Shown here piece by piece: positions 18,101-26,514 of a stretch of DNA of 64,000 nt; position 1 is the stretch's first letter, and each line of letters begins with the position of its first letter. The DNA is from Thalassospira profundimaris (GTDB taxonomy: Bacteria; Pseudomonadota; Alphaproteobacteria; Rhodospirillales; Thalassospiraceae): contig NZ_JPWI01000007.1 in NCBI RefSeq assembly GCF_003326795.1, forward strand, positions 1-64,000, in the 5' to 3' direction. The position numbers and the translations under genes are program-made. Under the pieces are notes generated by a model that searched no databases, was not told the DNA's origin, and saw only the letters and a list, made by a program, of their open reading frames with translations.

Positions 18101-18653
18101 CAGATGGCTGGGCATTCTGACCAGCTGGCAGATCAATGATTACGGATGTGCCGCGTCCGGACTCATAGGTTTGGTCAGGCGGATTACCTGAGTTGTCATC
18201 TGATACGGCCTCGCCGGACGCAACATTATCCGTCACATAACCGATATCGATCTGACCATCGGCGCGACGTTCAAGGCGAATACGTGCCCCGATCAGGTTC
18301 ATTTCGCGCAGGGCAAGGACACCTTCAAACAAGGCCTTGCTGGAAAACACCACGTCGGCTTCGGGGATGTGCAGCAATTCACGGTCATCACCACCGATGA
18401 TGACAACATCTCGAAGCCCGACATCAAACTTTTCCGCCCAGCCGCGCCAACGCAGAACAACGTCACCGACCGCAAGCCGGTTGTCGCCCATCGACTTGTT
18501 CAAATGATCAACGATATAGGGAGTGATGCGGTGCAGGGACACAGGTTCCTGTGACAGTCGCCAGATGGTGACTGCTGCAAATACGCCAACAAACAGGACG
18601 ACCGCCGATAAGGTCAGCGCCAGCCATCCAGCGAAGATTTTAACAAGGCGCAC
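15108..18653 (-). CDS. Giant AsmA/YhdP-like envelope protein
   Basis: A 1181-residue protein with one N-terminal membrane helix (about residues 8-31) and a very long periplasmic part made of beta-rich repeats, matching the DUF3971/AsmA-like architecture of YhdP. The front part has SLHRITPYIVDHLNKS and RLERRADGQIDIGY; the rear part has the AsmA-type segment in which SLSGLNDVLQGNGI and FTYVNDVLTLAKVAANG precede VTANGSIDLAKSEIRLAGSIVP. A loop of low complexity at about 140-215 interrupts it. YhdP-type proteins bridge the periplasm and help move phospholipid to the outer membrane, so that role is likely but inferred. The start is GTG at 18653 with AGGA nearby. Confidence 0.85.
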   Translation of the reverse strand: MRLVKIFAGWLALTLSAVVLFVGVFAAVTIWRLSQEPVSLHRITPYIVDHLNKSMGDNRLAVGDVVLRWRGWAEKFDVGLRDVVIIGGDDRELLHIPEADVVFSSKALFEGVLALREMNLIGARIRLERRADGQIDIGYVTDNVASGEAVSDDNSGNPPDQTYESGRGTSVIIDLPAGQNAQPSAPIEQNTPVATTGSDGKTGLEQAGEPIERSGSEMLRDVVSILSGERTDFPAAAYFESFGIVNADLQVRDEQLGVVWAAPQADILLSRKPLGIGAEASLQVSAGALSTRVNITGDYSTRTGEIDLEARLGEVELSDLVSISDIFEPLRDAYVPVSGAIKARYDVDGTLVSAATDLVVGSGVISFPDEMRATYRVTDGRIVTSFVPGRFSVDDVTLNVGDATATVTGVVLDPFGQWRVSLDARATDVATNDLDRLWPENVGIDARTWVVTNLSEGIVHQATMHTELHQDEAGEVVLDALGGQMTMSGVTVHYLGDMPEVLDAAGHAEFDETSFRIYANRGQADGLTVTDASILFTKLDEPVPSADIEVVANGSARKALELIEAQPLGFATRLGIDPAQIEGEQATRVRLHFPLLRAVTFDDVEVAAASRIEKASITNAFRELDVKNGSFELQVNTKGLELNGTASVGKGKTAINWVESFDTAARVRSHYTLSGDLDLAVLPDVELDVSPYLSGMGKGKLDIRVLPDQVELKGDVGLKDVAISLPLEELAYVKQAGAEANAKFDAAVLYEGGGQLKSFAITAPALEASGRGNWRGDNPIADQWAFEIEDTRFRENTGLEGSIRLANDDKLTVDLRGAQFDLRPFVEKDTSSEPAEVTGDDKADLRNVIVTLTGDSFLLKGADPLLNDGKVTFNQANDSREIEISARQLIATPWIVNDETDSPKSGESAAPNSGGIGQRASREGGSTAIFLNIEQLVMANGELFSDVKGSIHVVGQEWDRLVLNGSLADRATVFAQVSREDFATRKVMLTAEDAGKFLRALDMYDNLLGGNMSIEGTVDESDVAQPFAGKVNITEFRVVNAPIAARVLGAASLSGLNDVLQGNGIAFAELNGDFTYVNDVLTLAKVAANGTAVGVTANGSIDLAKSEIRLAGSIVPIYAINSALGVIPILGDLLVGEEGGGIFAPTYTIEGDLGEPDVTVNPLSTFVPGVFRNLITGAEPG

Positions 18654-18708
18654 TCTTATTTATCCTGTCTTCCCGATAACATATGCAGCAATAGCAACAA
18701 TCAGCGCA

Positions 18709-18764
18709 GTCTGGTATTCATATCGACCATATGAACAGCACATACTTGGTCAAAAGTACCAGAC
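18709..18764. repeat. Nested inverted repeats in the glnE/AsmA divergent region
   Basis: GTCTGGTA (18709-18716) and TACCAGAC (18757-18764) enclose a second perfect dyad TTCATAT-N5-ATATGAA (18717-18735). The inner dyad has the shape of a regulator operator. The outer pair could form a hairpin in a leader RNA. It lies between the divergent starts at 18653 and 18927. Confidence 0.4.
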
Positions 18765-18926
18765 GCTTACCGATCTAATCTCTTTTTGTCCGATCACAGA
18801 AAAGCTAAATATAGATCGTCACCCTTTTGAGCGGGGCTTCGAAGTTCTTGCCGGAAGTATGCGATCACGCACAGTTCTGTGCATAGCCCGTTTCGTTACC
18901 GTTTCGCAATACAAGGAACGCAAAAA

Positions 18927-21905
18927 GTGTCTCTTTCCTGGATTTCACAGGACCTGCCCCAACCCTTTGATGCCGAACGTGTTCGCAATGCGTTTGAACG
19001 CTGGAACATATTAGGAGAACGTCCGGCATTCGAAAATCTTGCATCAAAAATTGGCGACATTGCGTCCGATCCCCAAAGCAGGACCGTTCTCGCGGCACTT
19101 TTTGGCAACAGCCCCTATCTGACCAATCTGTGTTTGCGCGATCCCGATATTGTCTGTGATGTCTTTGATAACGGGCTTGATCATGCCTTTGGTGTGGCAC
19201 TTGATCCGGTCCGGGTCAGTGCAGAAGCGCGCAACATCGATCAGGCAACAACCATGACCATCGTGCGCAAGGCCAAACGCCGTGCAGCACTGGTCATTGC
19301 GATTGCCGATATCTGCAAGGCATGGCCACTGGCCAAGATAACCGCTGCGATCAGTGAAACCGCCGAATGCACCCTTGATTTCACCATGGCCCATTGCCTG
19401 TCAGCCATGGCGCGTCAGCGCAAATACGACCTGCCCAACCCGGAAAATCCGCTGGACGGGTCGGGTATCTTTGCGATTGGCATGGGAAAGCTTGGTGCTT
19501 GCGAGCTGAACTACTCGTCCGATATCGATCTGATCTTCCTGTATGATCAGGATGTTGTGACCTATCTTGATCCGGATCGCCTGCAACAGGATCTTGTCCG
19601 AATGGTCCGTGACATCACGCGCGTCATGGAAGAACGCACAGGCGACGGCTATGTCTTTCGAACCGACTTGCGTTTGCGCCCCGACCCTGCCTCAACCCCG
19701 CCGATCCTGTCGATGATTGCAGCGGAAACCTATTATGAGACGGTCGGGCAGAACTGGGAACGTGCGGCCATGATCAAGGCCCGGATCGTCGGAGGCGATC
19801 GCCCGGCCGGCAATGCATTTCTGGAAATTCTGCGTCCGTTTGTCTGGCGCAAGCATCTTGATTTTCTGGCCATTCAGGACATTCATTCGATCAAGCGCCA
19901 GATCAATGCCCATAAGGGCGGCAGCAAGATCAATGTGCCGGGCCATAACATCAAGCTCGGTCGCGGCGGTATCCGCGAAATCGAATTCTTTGCCCAGACC
20001 CAGCAATTGATATGGGGGGGACGTGAAGTTGCCCTGCGTGGCAAGGCAACCTGCGACACCTTGCATACGCTGACCAAATTCGGGCAGGTTTCAGAAAAAG
20101 TCCGCGACGAAATGCTTGCCGCCTATGCGTTTCTGCGCACGGTCGAGCATCGTCTGCAAATGATCAATGATCAGCAGACCCAGACATTACCGGAAACCGA
20201 CGAGGGATTGCTCGCCCTTGCCACCTTCCTTGGCTATGCGACCCTTGATGATTTCAGGGCCGATTTGCTGCTTCATCTGCGCAATGTCGAAAACAATTAT
20301 GCCGAACTGTTTGAAGACGACACACCGCTAACCGGTGACAGCAAGACGGGCAACCTTGTCTTTACCGGCACCGAAGATGATCCCGATACCCTTTCGAACC
20401 TGCGCGAGATGGGGTTTGAGAATGCCGAAAATGTATCGGTGACAGTACGCGGATGGCATCACGGGCGGTATCGTGCGACCCGGTCACGCCGTGCGCGTGA
20501 AATCCTGACCGAACTGATGCCGACATTGCTTGGTGCGCTTTCCAAAACCACCAACCCCGATATGGCATTCCGTGCCTTCGACGAATTCCTCAAAGGCCTG
20601 CCTGCCGGAGTTCAGTTGTTCTCGCTGTTTACAGCCCATCCCGAATTGCTGGAATTGCTGGCACAGATTGCCGGAACAGCACCACGCATGGCGAAATATA
20701 TCGGACGCAACGCATCGGTTCTTGATTTCGTTCTGATGTCAGGCTTCCACGAACAGCTTCCCGATGCCGAAACCATGCTTGCCGATCTTGACGCCCGCCT
20801 GTCGCGCGAAGACATGGTCGAAGACTGGCTCGATGCCGCACGGCGCTGGGCCAATGATCAGAAATTCCAGATCGATGTTCAGACCATCCAGAATCGCCAG
20901 ACCCCGCATGAAGCAGGCCGGGCCCTTGCCGATGTGGCCGATGTGGCGATCCGCGCCCTGTTCCCGCGCATTGCCGATGATTTTGCCGCCAAGCATGGCA
21001 CGTTCACAGATGGTGGACTGGCCGTGTTTGCCCTTGGCAAACACGGCGGTCAGGAACTGTCGCCGGGGTCGGACCTTGATATGGTCTTTATCTATGATGT
21101 TCCCGAAGAGGCTGAAGAATCAGATGGCGAAAGGCCACTTTCGCCCGGTCATTATTTCATCCGGCTCAGCCAGCGCTATATCAACGCCCTTTCCGCCCCG
21201 ACGGCCGAGGGGGTTCTGTTTGAAACAGACCTGCGCCTGCGGCCAAGCGGATCTAAAGGCCCGCTTGCAACCCATTTCAAAAGTTTCGAGACCTATCAGA
21301 ATAATGAAGCCTGGACCTGGGAGCATATGGCACTGACCCGTCTGCGCGCGGTCTTTGGTCCGCAATCGCTGTGCGACAAGGTTCTTGCGACAACCAATGC
21401 CGTCCTGCGCAAACCACGCGACCCCGACCAACTGGTCCGCGAAGTATTTGACATGCGAAACCGCATGGATGCCGGCAAGGGTGACAATCACCCCTGGGCC
21501 ATCAAGATGCGCCGTGGCGGACTGGTCGATCTGGAATTCATTGCGCAATATTTGCAGCTGCGTCACGCGCATGAACATCCCGAAATCCTGTCACCGACCA
21601 CGCGTGAAGTATTCAAACGCCTTGGCACTGCGGGCATTCTTGATGCAGAGGAGGCAGAATTTCTTGCCAATGCCGGGGCGTTCTGGCTGGCCCTTCAGGC
21701 GATGTTGCGCCTGACGACCGAGGGACCGTTTGATCCCGAACGGGCAAGCACCGATTTGCAGCAGATGTTGGCCCGGGCCGGAAAATGTGACGATTTCGCC
21801 AGCCTGAAGGAAAAGATCGAAGCCACCGCCACCCGGATCAAGGCAATCTATGACCGCATCATTGCAGAACCGGCTGAAAAGGTCGCCCCGCCAGCCGAAG
21901 CATAA
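18927..21905 (+). CDS. glnE: Glutamine synthetase adenylyltransferase/deadenylase GlnE
   Basis: GlnE adds AMP to glutamine synthetase when nitrogen is ample and removes it when nitrogen is scarce, under PII control. The 993-residue product has two nucleotidyltransferase domains. The N-terminal one carries GMGKLGACELNYSSDIDLIF and the C-terminal one ALGKHGGQELSPGSDLDMVF. A helical PII-linked region lies between, and the RRGGLVDLEFIAQYLQL segment closes the second domain. I chose the GTG at 18927, with AAGGAACG 6-9 bases upstream. A GTG at 18879 would add 16 residues of poor quality. The gene stands alone, divergent from the AsmA-like gene. Confidence 0.95.
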   Translation: MSLSWISQDLPQPFDAERVRNAFERWNILGERPAFENLASKIGDIASDPQSRTVLAALFGNSPYLTNLCLRDPDIVCDVFDNGLDHAFGVALDPVRVSAEARNIDQATTMTIVRKAKRRAALVIAIADICKAWPLAKITAAISETAECTLDFTMAHCLSAMARQRKYDLPNPENPLDGSGIFAIGMGKLGACELNYSSDIDLIFLYDQDVVTYLDPDRLQQDLVRMVRDITRVMEERTGDGYVFRTDLRLRPDPASTPPILSMIAAETYYETVGQNWERAAMIKARIVGGDRPAGNAFLEILRPFVWRKHLDFLAIQDIHSIKRQINAHKGGSKINVPGHNIKLGRGGIREIEFFAQTQQLIWGGREVALRGKATCDTLHTLTKFGQVSEKVRDEMLAAYAFLRTVEHRLQMINDQQTQTLPETDEGLLALATFLGYATLDDFRADLLLHLRNVENNYAELFEDDTPLTGDSKTGNLVFTGTEDDPDTLSNLREMGFENAENVSVTVRGWHHGRYRATRSRRAREILTELMPTLLGALSKTTNPDMAFRAFDEFLKGLPAGVQLFSLFTAHPELLELLAQIAGTAPRMAKYIGRNASVLDFVLMSGFHEQLPDAETMLADLDARLSREDMVEDWLDAARRWANDQKFQIDVQTIQNRQTPHEAGRALADVADVAIRALFPRIADDFAAKHGTFTDGGLAVFALGKHGGQELSPGSDLDMVFIYDVPEEAEESDGERPLSPGHYFIRLSQRYINALSAPTAEGVLFETDLRLRPSGSKGPLATHFKSFETYQNNEAWTWEHMALTRLRAVFGPQSLCDKVLATTNAVLRKPRDPDQLVREVFDMRNRMDAGKGDNHPWAIKMRRGGLVDLEFIAQYLQLRHAHEHPEILSPTTREVFKRLGTAGILDAEEAEFLANAGAFWLALQAMLRLTTEGPFDPERASTDLQQMLARAGKCDDFASLKEKIEATATRIKAIYDRIIAEPAEKVAPPAEA

Positions 21906-22036
21906 AACCCGAACGGACAACACAGCGAATAAGTGTTCGTGCCAATGATCCACGTGATCTTGCCATCCTTATAAAGGATTGTATTTTCAGCGCGGATACG
22001 GATCGCACGACAAACCGAACAGATAAAGGATGGAAC

Positions 22037-22501
22037 ATGACCCTCAATGTAGGTGACAAGGCCCCTGATTTCGAACTGCCGACCGATGGTGACAACAGTG
22101 TCAAATTGTCTGATCTGGCAGGAAAACCGGTGGTGATCTATTTCTATCCCAAGGACATGACCCCGGGCTGCACCACTGAATCCTGCGAGTTTCGTGACGC
22201 CGAACCTGATTTCAGCGCCGTCAACGCCCAGATCATCGGCATTTCCAAAGACAGCGTCAGTCGCCACGACAAATTCAAAGCCAAGCACGACCTGAATTTC
22301 ATTCTGGCATCCGACGAGAACGGCACTGTCTGCGAGGAGTTCGGTGTCTGGCAGGAAAAAAGCATGTATGGCAAGAAATTCATGGGGATCGAACGGTCGA
22401 CCTTTGTCATTGATGGCGATGGCGTGATCCGCAATGCATGGCGCAAGGTCAAGGTCAAAGGCCATGTCGCCGAAGTTCTTGAAGCAGTACGCGCGCTTTG
22501 A
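22037..22501 (+). CDS. bcp: Thioredoxin-dependent peroxiredoxin Bcp (PrxQ)
   Basis: Reduces hydrogen and organic peroxides using thioredoxin. The 154-residue atypical 2-Cys peroxiredoxin has the catalytic motif DMTPGCTTESC, with the peroxidatic Cys45 and the resolving Cys50 five residues later in the same helix, the hallmark of the Bcp/PrxQ class. The ending WRKVKVKGHVAEVLEAV is usual. The ATG at 22037 follows AGGATGGAAC. It is 131 bases after glnE and has its own terminator. Confidence 0.95.
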   Translation: MTLNVGDKAPDFELPTDGDNSVKLSDLAGKPVVIYFYPKDMTPGCTTESCEFRDAEPDFSAVNAQIIGISKDSVSRHDKFKAKHDLNFILASDENGTVCEEFGVWQEKSMYGKKFMGIERSTFVIDGDGVIRNAWRKVKVKGHVAEVLEAVRAL

Positions 22502-22536
22502 GCGCCGCAGAGAACTGATTTTTCAGAACATATGCC

Positions 22537-22570
22537 AGGCCCGGCAAGTATTTGCCGGGCCTTTGTTTTT
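22537..22570 (+). terminator. bcp terminator
   Basis: AGGCCCGGCAA and TTGCCGGGCCT form an 11-bp stem followed by TTGTTTTT. Confidence 0.85.
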
Positions 22571-22739
22571 GGCATTTTCTGACTTCAAAATTTCATACCG
22601 ATGCGCATTGAACAACGCATTGAATTTGTTGCCTTGGGTTACATGTCAGGATAACAATTTACATATGGGAGTATGGGTGAAGAGGCTTTTCACCTGTTAA
22701 GACAAAACAAACCGGCACGCCGGCAAAGCAGGTATTGCA

Positions 22740-23510
22740 ATGAACAAGAATGTTGTTGATCTCGACGATCAGATGCTTGCGGACTTTCGCGATGAAGCAA
22801 ATGACATCATCAATTCGATTGATGTCCATCTGCAAAATGCCCGAGGCAAAAGCGACCCCGCCCATCTGACCGCCATCCAGCGCGAAGTTTTCAATCTGCG
22901 TTACAAAGGCAAGTCGGTTGCAGCGCCGCTGATCAATCTGACCAGCCATCGTCTGGCAGATTACGTCACCACCTGCAAGGAACTGAACGAAGGTTCCATT
23001 GATGATATTCAGGCCTTTGTCGACAAAATCCAGACCCTGCTTGAAGGCGACATGACGGCGGGTGGTACGGATACCGCCGAATTTGTGCGTGAATTGCCTT
23101 CAAAGCGTGCACCTGACATCGATCCCAACTGGTTGAAACAGGCCAATGTCGAAGCATTGCTGGTCATTCCGCAGCGCTCCATGGCAACGATCCTTGAACG
23201 TGAACTGGCGGCTTGCGGATATCGCAGCTCGGTTACGCAAACGTCGTTCGAAGCGATTGAACTTGCCGTTCGCACCCGTCCGGATTTCATCATTGTTGCC
23301 AAAACCATTGATGAGCTCAGCGGTGTTGATCTGGCCAATGCATTGCAAGCGATGCCCAAAACGCGTGCAATTCCGACCGCTGTTCTGACATCGGATGCCC
23401 CCAACCACCCGTCTCTTCAGGATTTGCCATGCCGCACGGCAATCATCCGCAAAGGCAATGCGTTTGGCGAAGATCTGGCCGAGGCACTGGCGCGATTTAA
23501 CATCACCTGA
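22740..23510 (+). CDS. Degenerate HPt-like plus pseudo-receiver protein
   Basis: A 256-residue soluble protein of two parts. Residues 8-105 are helical and resemble an HPt four-helix domain, but where H-x-L-K-G should be the sequence reads REVFNLRYKGKS, so the phosphorylatable histidine is missing. Residues 137-254 follow the CheY-like receiver pattern (ALLVIPQRS, then FEAIELAVRTRPDFIIVAKTI, then AVLTSDA, then IIRKG). The phosphoacceptor aspartate is an alanine (about Ala187) and the acidic pair is replaced by IPQ, while the Thr/Ser and Lys switch residues remain. It probably acts as a phosphorylation-independent protein-binding module. Partners are unknown. CAGGT precedes the ATG at 22740. 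Confidence 0.6.
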   Translation: MNKNVVDLDDQMLADFRDEANDIINSIDVHLQNARGKSDPAHLTAIQREVFNLRYKGKSVAAPLINLTSHRLADYVTTCKELNEGSIDDIQAFVDKIQTLLEGDMTAGGTDTAEFVRELPSKRAPDIDPNWLKQANVEALLVIPQRSMATILERELAACGYRSSVTQTSFEAIELAVRTRPDFIIVAKTIDELSGVDLANALQAMPKTRAIPTAVLTSDAPNHPSLQDLPCRTAIIRKGNAFGEDLAEALARFNIT

Positions 23511-23667
23511 TGAAGCGTCCGGAACGCCGAACATCTCCGGGCATATTCAAATCCCAAAGGGCGATCAGGCATGTTATGGCGGATCGCCCTTTTCCTTGCC
23601 CATTGACCGGGTGCCCGGCAAATGGCAGACACAGGCACCAGACATCTTCACAACCACCCGGACAATC

Positions 23668-24492
23668 ATGACCAAGCTCACCCTCGCCGAAGCCGCCAAA
23701 CGGGCGCTTTTGACCGAAGACGCCACCGAGAAAGCCGATATCACGGCCGAACTCGCCGCAATGTGGCGCAATGGCGAGATTACCGAAATCGGATCAACCG
23801 ATCTTCCTGATCGTCCCGGACGTCCGGCAAAGCCGGAATTGCTGGCCCCCAACAAAATGCCCAAGCGTAAAAAGGGCAGCGTTCAGGGCCGCATCGGGCT
23901 TTTGCATGCGTTGGCCCATATCGAGCTTAATGCGATTGATCTGGCGTGGGATTTGTGTGTGCGCTTCCCCGAAGCAGACATGCCGCGCGATTTCCATGAT
24001 GCCTGGGTTCAGGTTGCCGATGACGAGGCGCGCCATTTCAAGATGATCAACAAGCGCCTTGGTGAAATGGGTGCGGCCTATGGTGATCTGCCTGCCCATG
24101 ACGGCCTTTGGCAGACGTCAATGGATACGGCCTATGACATCCTGCCGCGCCTTGCCGTCGTACCGATGGTGTTTGAGGCCCGCGGCCTTGATGCCACGCC
24201 GCCGACCATCGAACGACTTCTGGCCCATGGCGATACGGAAAGTGCGCGCATCCTTAAAATCATTGCCCATGATGAAATCGCCCATGTGGCAGCGGGCCGC
24301 AAATATTATGAATATGTCTGCGATCAGCGGGACCTGCCCTATTACACCACCTGGCATGACATGCTGCGCAAACATTTCCGCGGGCCCCTAAAACCGCCCT
24401 TCAATGACGAAGCCCGGTATGAAGCAGGCATGCCGCCTGATTACTATCAGGATTATGTTCTGGAACTTCCCGGAGAAGCCGACGACCTCTGA
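23668..24492 (+). CDS. Ferritin-like di-iron protein of the DUF455 family
   Basis: A 274-residue protein of the DUF455 ferritin-like family, common in alphaproteobacteria. The four-helix bundle supplies Glu/His ligands in HALAHIELNAIDLAWD, VADDEARHFKMI, the VFEARGLD segment and IAHDEIAHVAAG, an EX-EXXH-E-EXXH type di-metal pattern. No reaction is established for the family; a redox or hydroxylase role is only suggested by the fold. I chose the ATG at 23668 (MTKLTLAEAAKRALL). A longer frame back to 23395 overlaps the preceding gene and lacks protein character. Nearby ORF spacing suggests it may be read through from the preceding gene. Confidence 0.8.
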   Translation: MTKLTLAEAAKRALLTEDATEKADITAELAAMWRNGEITEIGSTDLPDRPGRPAKPELLAPNKMPKRKKGSVQGRIGLLHALAHIELNAIDLAWDLCVRFPEADMPRDFHDAWVQVADDEARHFKMINKRLGEMGAAYGDLPAHDGLWQTSMDTAYDILPRLAVVPMVFEARGLDATPPTIERLLAHGDTESARILKIIAHDEIAHVAAGRKYYEYVCDQRDLPYYTTWHDMLRKHFRGPLKPPFNDEARYEAGMPPDYYQDYVLELPGEADDL

Positions 24493-24590
24493 GTCGTTCA
24501 GGGTTGGTACGCTGATTCAGATTTAGCGAATTTGACCCACCGCAATGCGTGCATAAGAAAACAGGTTTATTCCTTTTGCGAGAATGAGAC

Positions 24591-24614
24591 AGCCGCGACA
24601 AGGCGGCTATTTTT
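24591..24614 (+). terminator. Hairpin with T-run in the adhP leader
   Basis: AGCCGC and GCGGCT form a 6-bp stem followed by ATTTTT, 24 bases before the adhP start. It may terminate the upstream transcript or act as an attenuator in the adhP leader. Confidence 0.5.
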
Positions 24615-24637
24615 GCATTCCGTCAGGAGGCACGATC

Positions 24638-25660
24638 ATGCCACGCACTATGAAGGCCGCCGTCGTTCGCGAGTTTGGCAAACCGCTTTCCATCGAAGAA
24701 GTCACTGTTCCCGAAGTTTCACCGGGCAAGATACTTGTAAAGATCGAGGCATCCGGTGTCTGCCACACCGATCTTCATGCCGCCGAGGGGGACTGGCCGG
24801 TCAAACCAAACCCGCCTTTCATTCCGGGCCATGAAGGTGTCGGCATTGTTGCCAAGGTTGGCGAAGGTGTCACATCCGTCAAGGAAGGCGACCGGGTTGG
24901 CGTGCCCTGGCTGCATTCGGCCTGCGGGCATTGTCATCACTGCATTACCGGCTGGGAAACGCTTTGCGGTGAACAGCTCAACACTGGCTACTCCGTTAAT
25001 GGCGGCTTTGCCGAATATGTTCTGGCTGACCCGAACTATATCGGGCATCTGCCACCCGCCCTTGAATTTGGCAATGCAGCCCCTGTGCTATGTGCCGGGG
25101 TAACGGTCTATAAGGGGCTTAAGGAAACCGAATGCAAGCCGGGCGAAACGGTTGTGATTTCGGGCATTGGTGGTCTGGGCCATATGGCCGTGCAATATGC
25201 CAAGGCCATGGGCATGAAGGTGATTGCGGTCGATATCGGCGAGGACAAACTGAAACTTGCCCGTGATCTTGGCGCGGACTGGACACTGAACGCTGCCGAA
25301 ACCGATGTCATATCCGAAGTGCAAAAGCAGATGGGCGGCGCCAATGGCGTGCTTGTCACGGCGGTATCGCGCGCGGCCTTCAAACAGGGCGTTGGCATGC
25401 TGGGCCGTGGCGGGACCATGGCGCTGGTCGGTTTGCCACCGGGAACGTTCGAGCTTGATATCTTTGATACGGTTCTGTCGCGCAAAACCATTCGCGGTTC
25501 CATCGTCGGCACCCGTGCCGATCTCCAAGAAGCCCTTGAATTCGCAGGCGATGGCAAGGTGCATTCACACTTCACCACCGAACCGATGGAAAACATCAAT
25601 TCGATCTTTGATCGCATGCGCGACGGCAAGATCGATGGCCGCATCGTGATGTCGATCTGA
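24638..25660 (+). CDS. adhP: Zinc-dependent alcohol dehydrogenase, AdhP type
   Basis: Oxidises primary alcohols to aldehydes with NAD, or the reverse. The 340-residue medium-chain dehydrogenase has catalytic zinc ligands in GVCHTDLH and PGHEGVG, the structural zinc lobe CGHCHHCITGWETLC, the Rossmann motif GIGGLGHMAVQYAKAMG, and D-x-G after the second strand, which indicates NAD rather than NADP. The ATG at 24638 has an ideal AGGAGG 8 bases upstream. Family members of this length are usually tetramers acting on ethanol. The ethanol preference is inferred. Confidence 0.9.
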   Translation: MPRTMKAAVVREFGKPLSIEEVTVPEVSPGKILVKIEASGVCHTDLHAAEGDWPVKPNPPFIPGHEGVGIVAKVGEGVTSVKEGDRVGVPWLHSACGHCHHCITGWETLCGEQLNTGYSVNGGFAEYVLADPNYIGHLPPALEFGNAAPVLCAGVTVYKGLKETECKPGETVVISGIGGLGHMAVQYAKAMGMKVIAVDIGEDKLKLARDLGADWTLNAAETDVISEVQKQMGGANGVLVTAVSRAAFKQGVGMLGRGGTMALVGLPPGTFELDIFDTVLSRKTIRGSIVGTRADLQEALEFAGDGKVHSHFTTEPMENINSIFDRMRDGKIDGRIVMSI

Positions 25661-25687
25661 TTTTCGCTTTGCATGATTTGCATATTG

Positions 25688-25742
25688 TTCCCTGTGTCCG
25701 AGGCCTGTTTCAAATGTGCCTTCAGACACAGGGAATTTTTTC
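25688..25742. terminator. Terminator with long stem after adhP
   Basis: TTCCCTGTGTC (25688-25698) pairs with GACACAGGGAA (25725-25735), followed by a run of T on the plus strand. The 26-base loop is long. Confidence 0.65.
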
Positions 25743-25748
25743 TTGGCG

Positions 25749-26381
25749 CTAAAGATCATCTGTGCTGTGAGGATCTTCGGCGTAATAGCGCACTGGCACC
25801 TCATTCCCGACAATGGTGTGAACCCGGTCGATCCAGCGCCTAATCGCTGCGTACGGTGCCATATCAATATCTGCCTCGTGGGCCAGGTGGACATATGCAT
25901 AAACGGCGATATCAGCGATGGTATAGCGATCACCAACAAGGAAGCTTTTATCAGTGAGGTACCGATCCAGATTTCCCAGAACCCCGATGGCGCCAAGCCG
26001 TCGCTTTTCAAGTTGATGCTGATTGCGCGCGTTCTTTCCGGTCAAGTTCCAGTAGCGCAGGGTTGCGATTGTTGATTGCACGTAATCGGCTTCGAAAAAT
26101 AGCCACTGGTGGACCTTGGCACGTTCATAGCGATCATCTGGAAAATAGGCACTGCCCTCGGCCAGATAAATCATGATCGCGTTGGATTCAGCAATACAGC
26201 GCCCGTCCTCAAGTTCCAGCACCGGCACAGCGCCCGCCGGGTTGCGTTCAATGAACGCATCGGTGTGGCTTTGCCCTTCAAAAATAGACAGCCATTCCGC
26301 ATCATATGCAATTGACAAATGCGCGCATAGTTGCCGAACTTTCCAGGCATTTTGCGATCCGGGATAATCATAGAGCTTCAT
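25749..26381 (-). CDS. Glutathione S-transferase family protein
   Basis: A 210-residue GST-fold protein. The N-terminal thioredoxin-like domain starts MKLYDYPGSQNAWKVRQL and has the cis-proline and glutathione-binding motifs AVPVLELEDGRCIAESNAIMIYL. The all-helical C-terminal domain contains the N-capping SFLVGDRYTIADIAVYAYVHLA. These proteins conjugate or reduce electrophiles with glutathione, and the substrate here is unknown. I chose the ATG at 26381. An upstream TTG at 26396 is possible. The gene is convergent with adhP. Confidence 0.88.
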   Translation of the reverse strand: MKLYDYPGSQNAWKVRQLCAHLSIAYDAEWLSIFEGQSHTDAFIERNPAGAVPVLELEDGRCIAESNAIMIYLAEGSAYFPDDRYERAKVHQWLFFEADYVQSTIATLRYWNLTGKNARNQHQLEKRRLGAIGVLGNLDRYLTDKSFLVGDRYTIADIAVYAYVHLAHEADIDMAPYAAIRRWIDRVHTIVGNEVPVRYYAEDPHSTDDL

Positions 26382-26514
26382 GGTACTTGCTTTCAAAAAG
26401 GCAACGAAATGGCGTTCTGACCAAGACGCTGGTCAGTTGGCAGTCTCCGGTTTTGCGTGAATTTTCGTTGGGGTAGCCCACGCGCGCAGGGCTTATGGGC
26501 CGTAGCTAAGAGGA

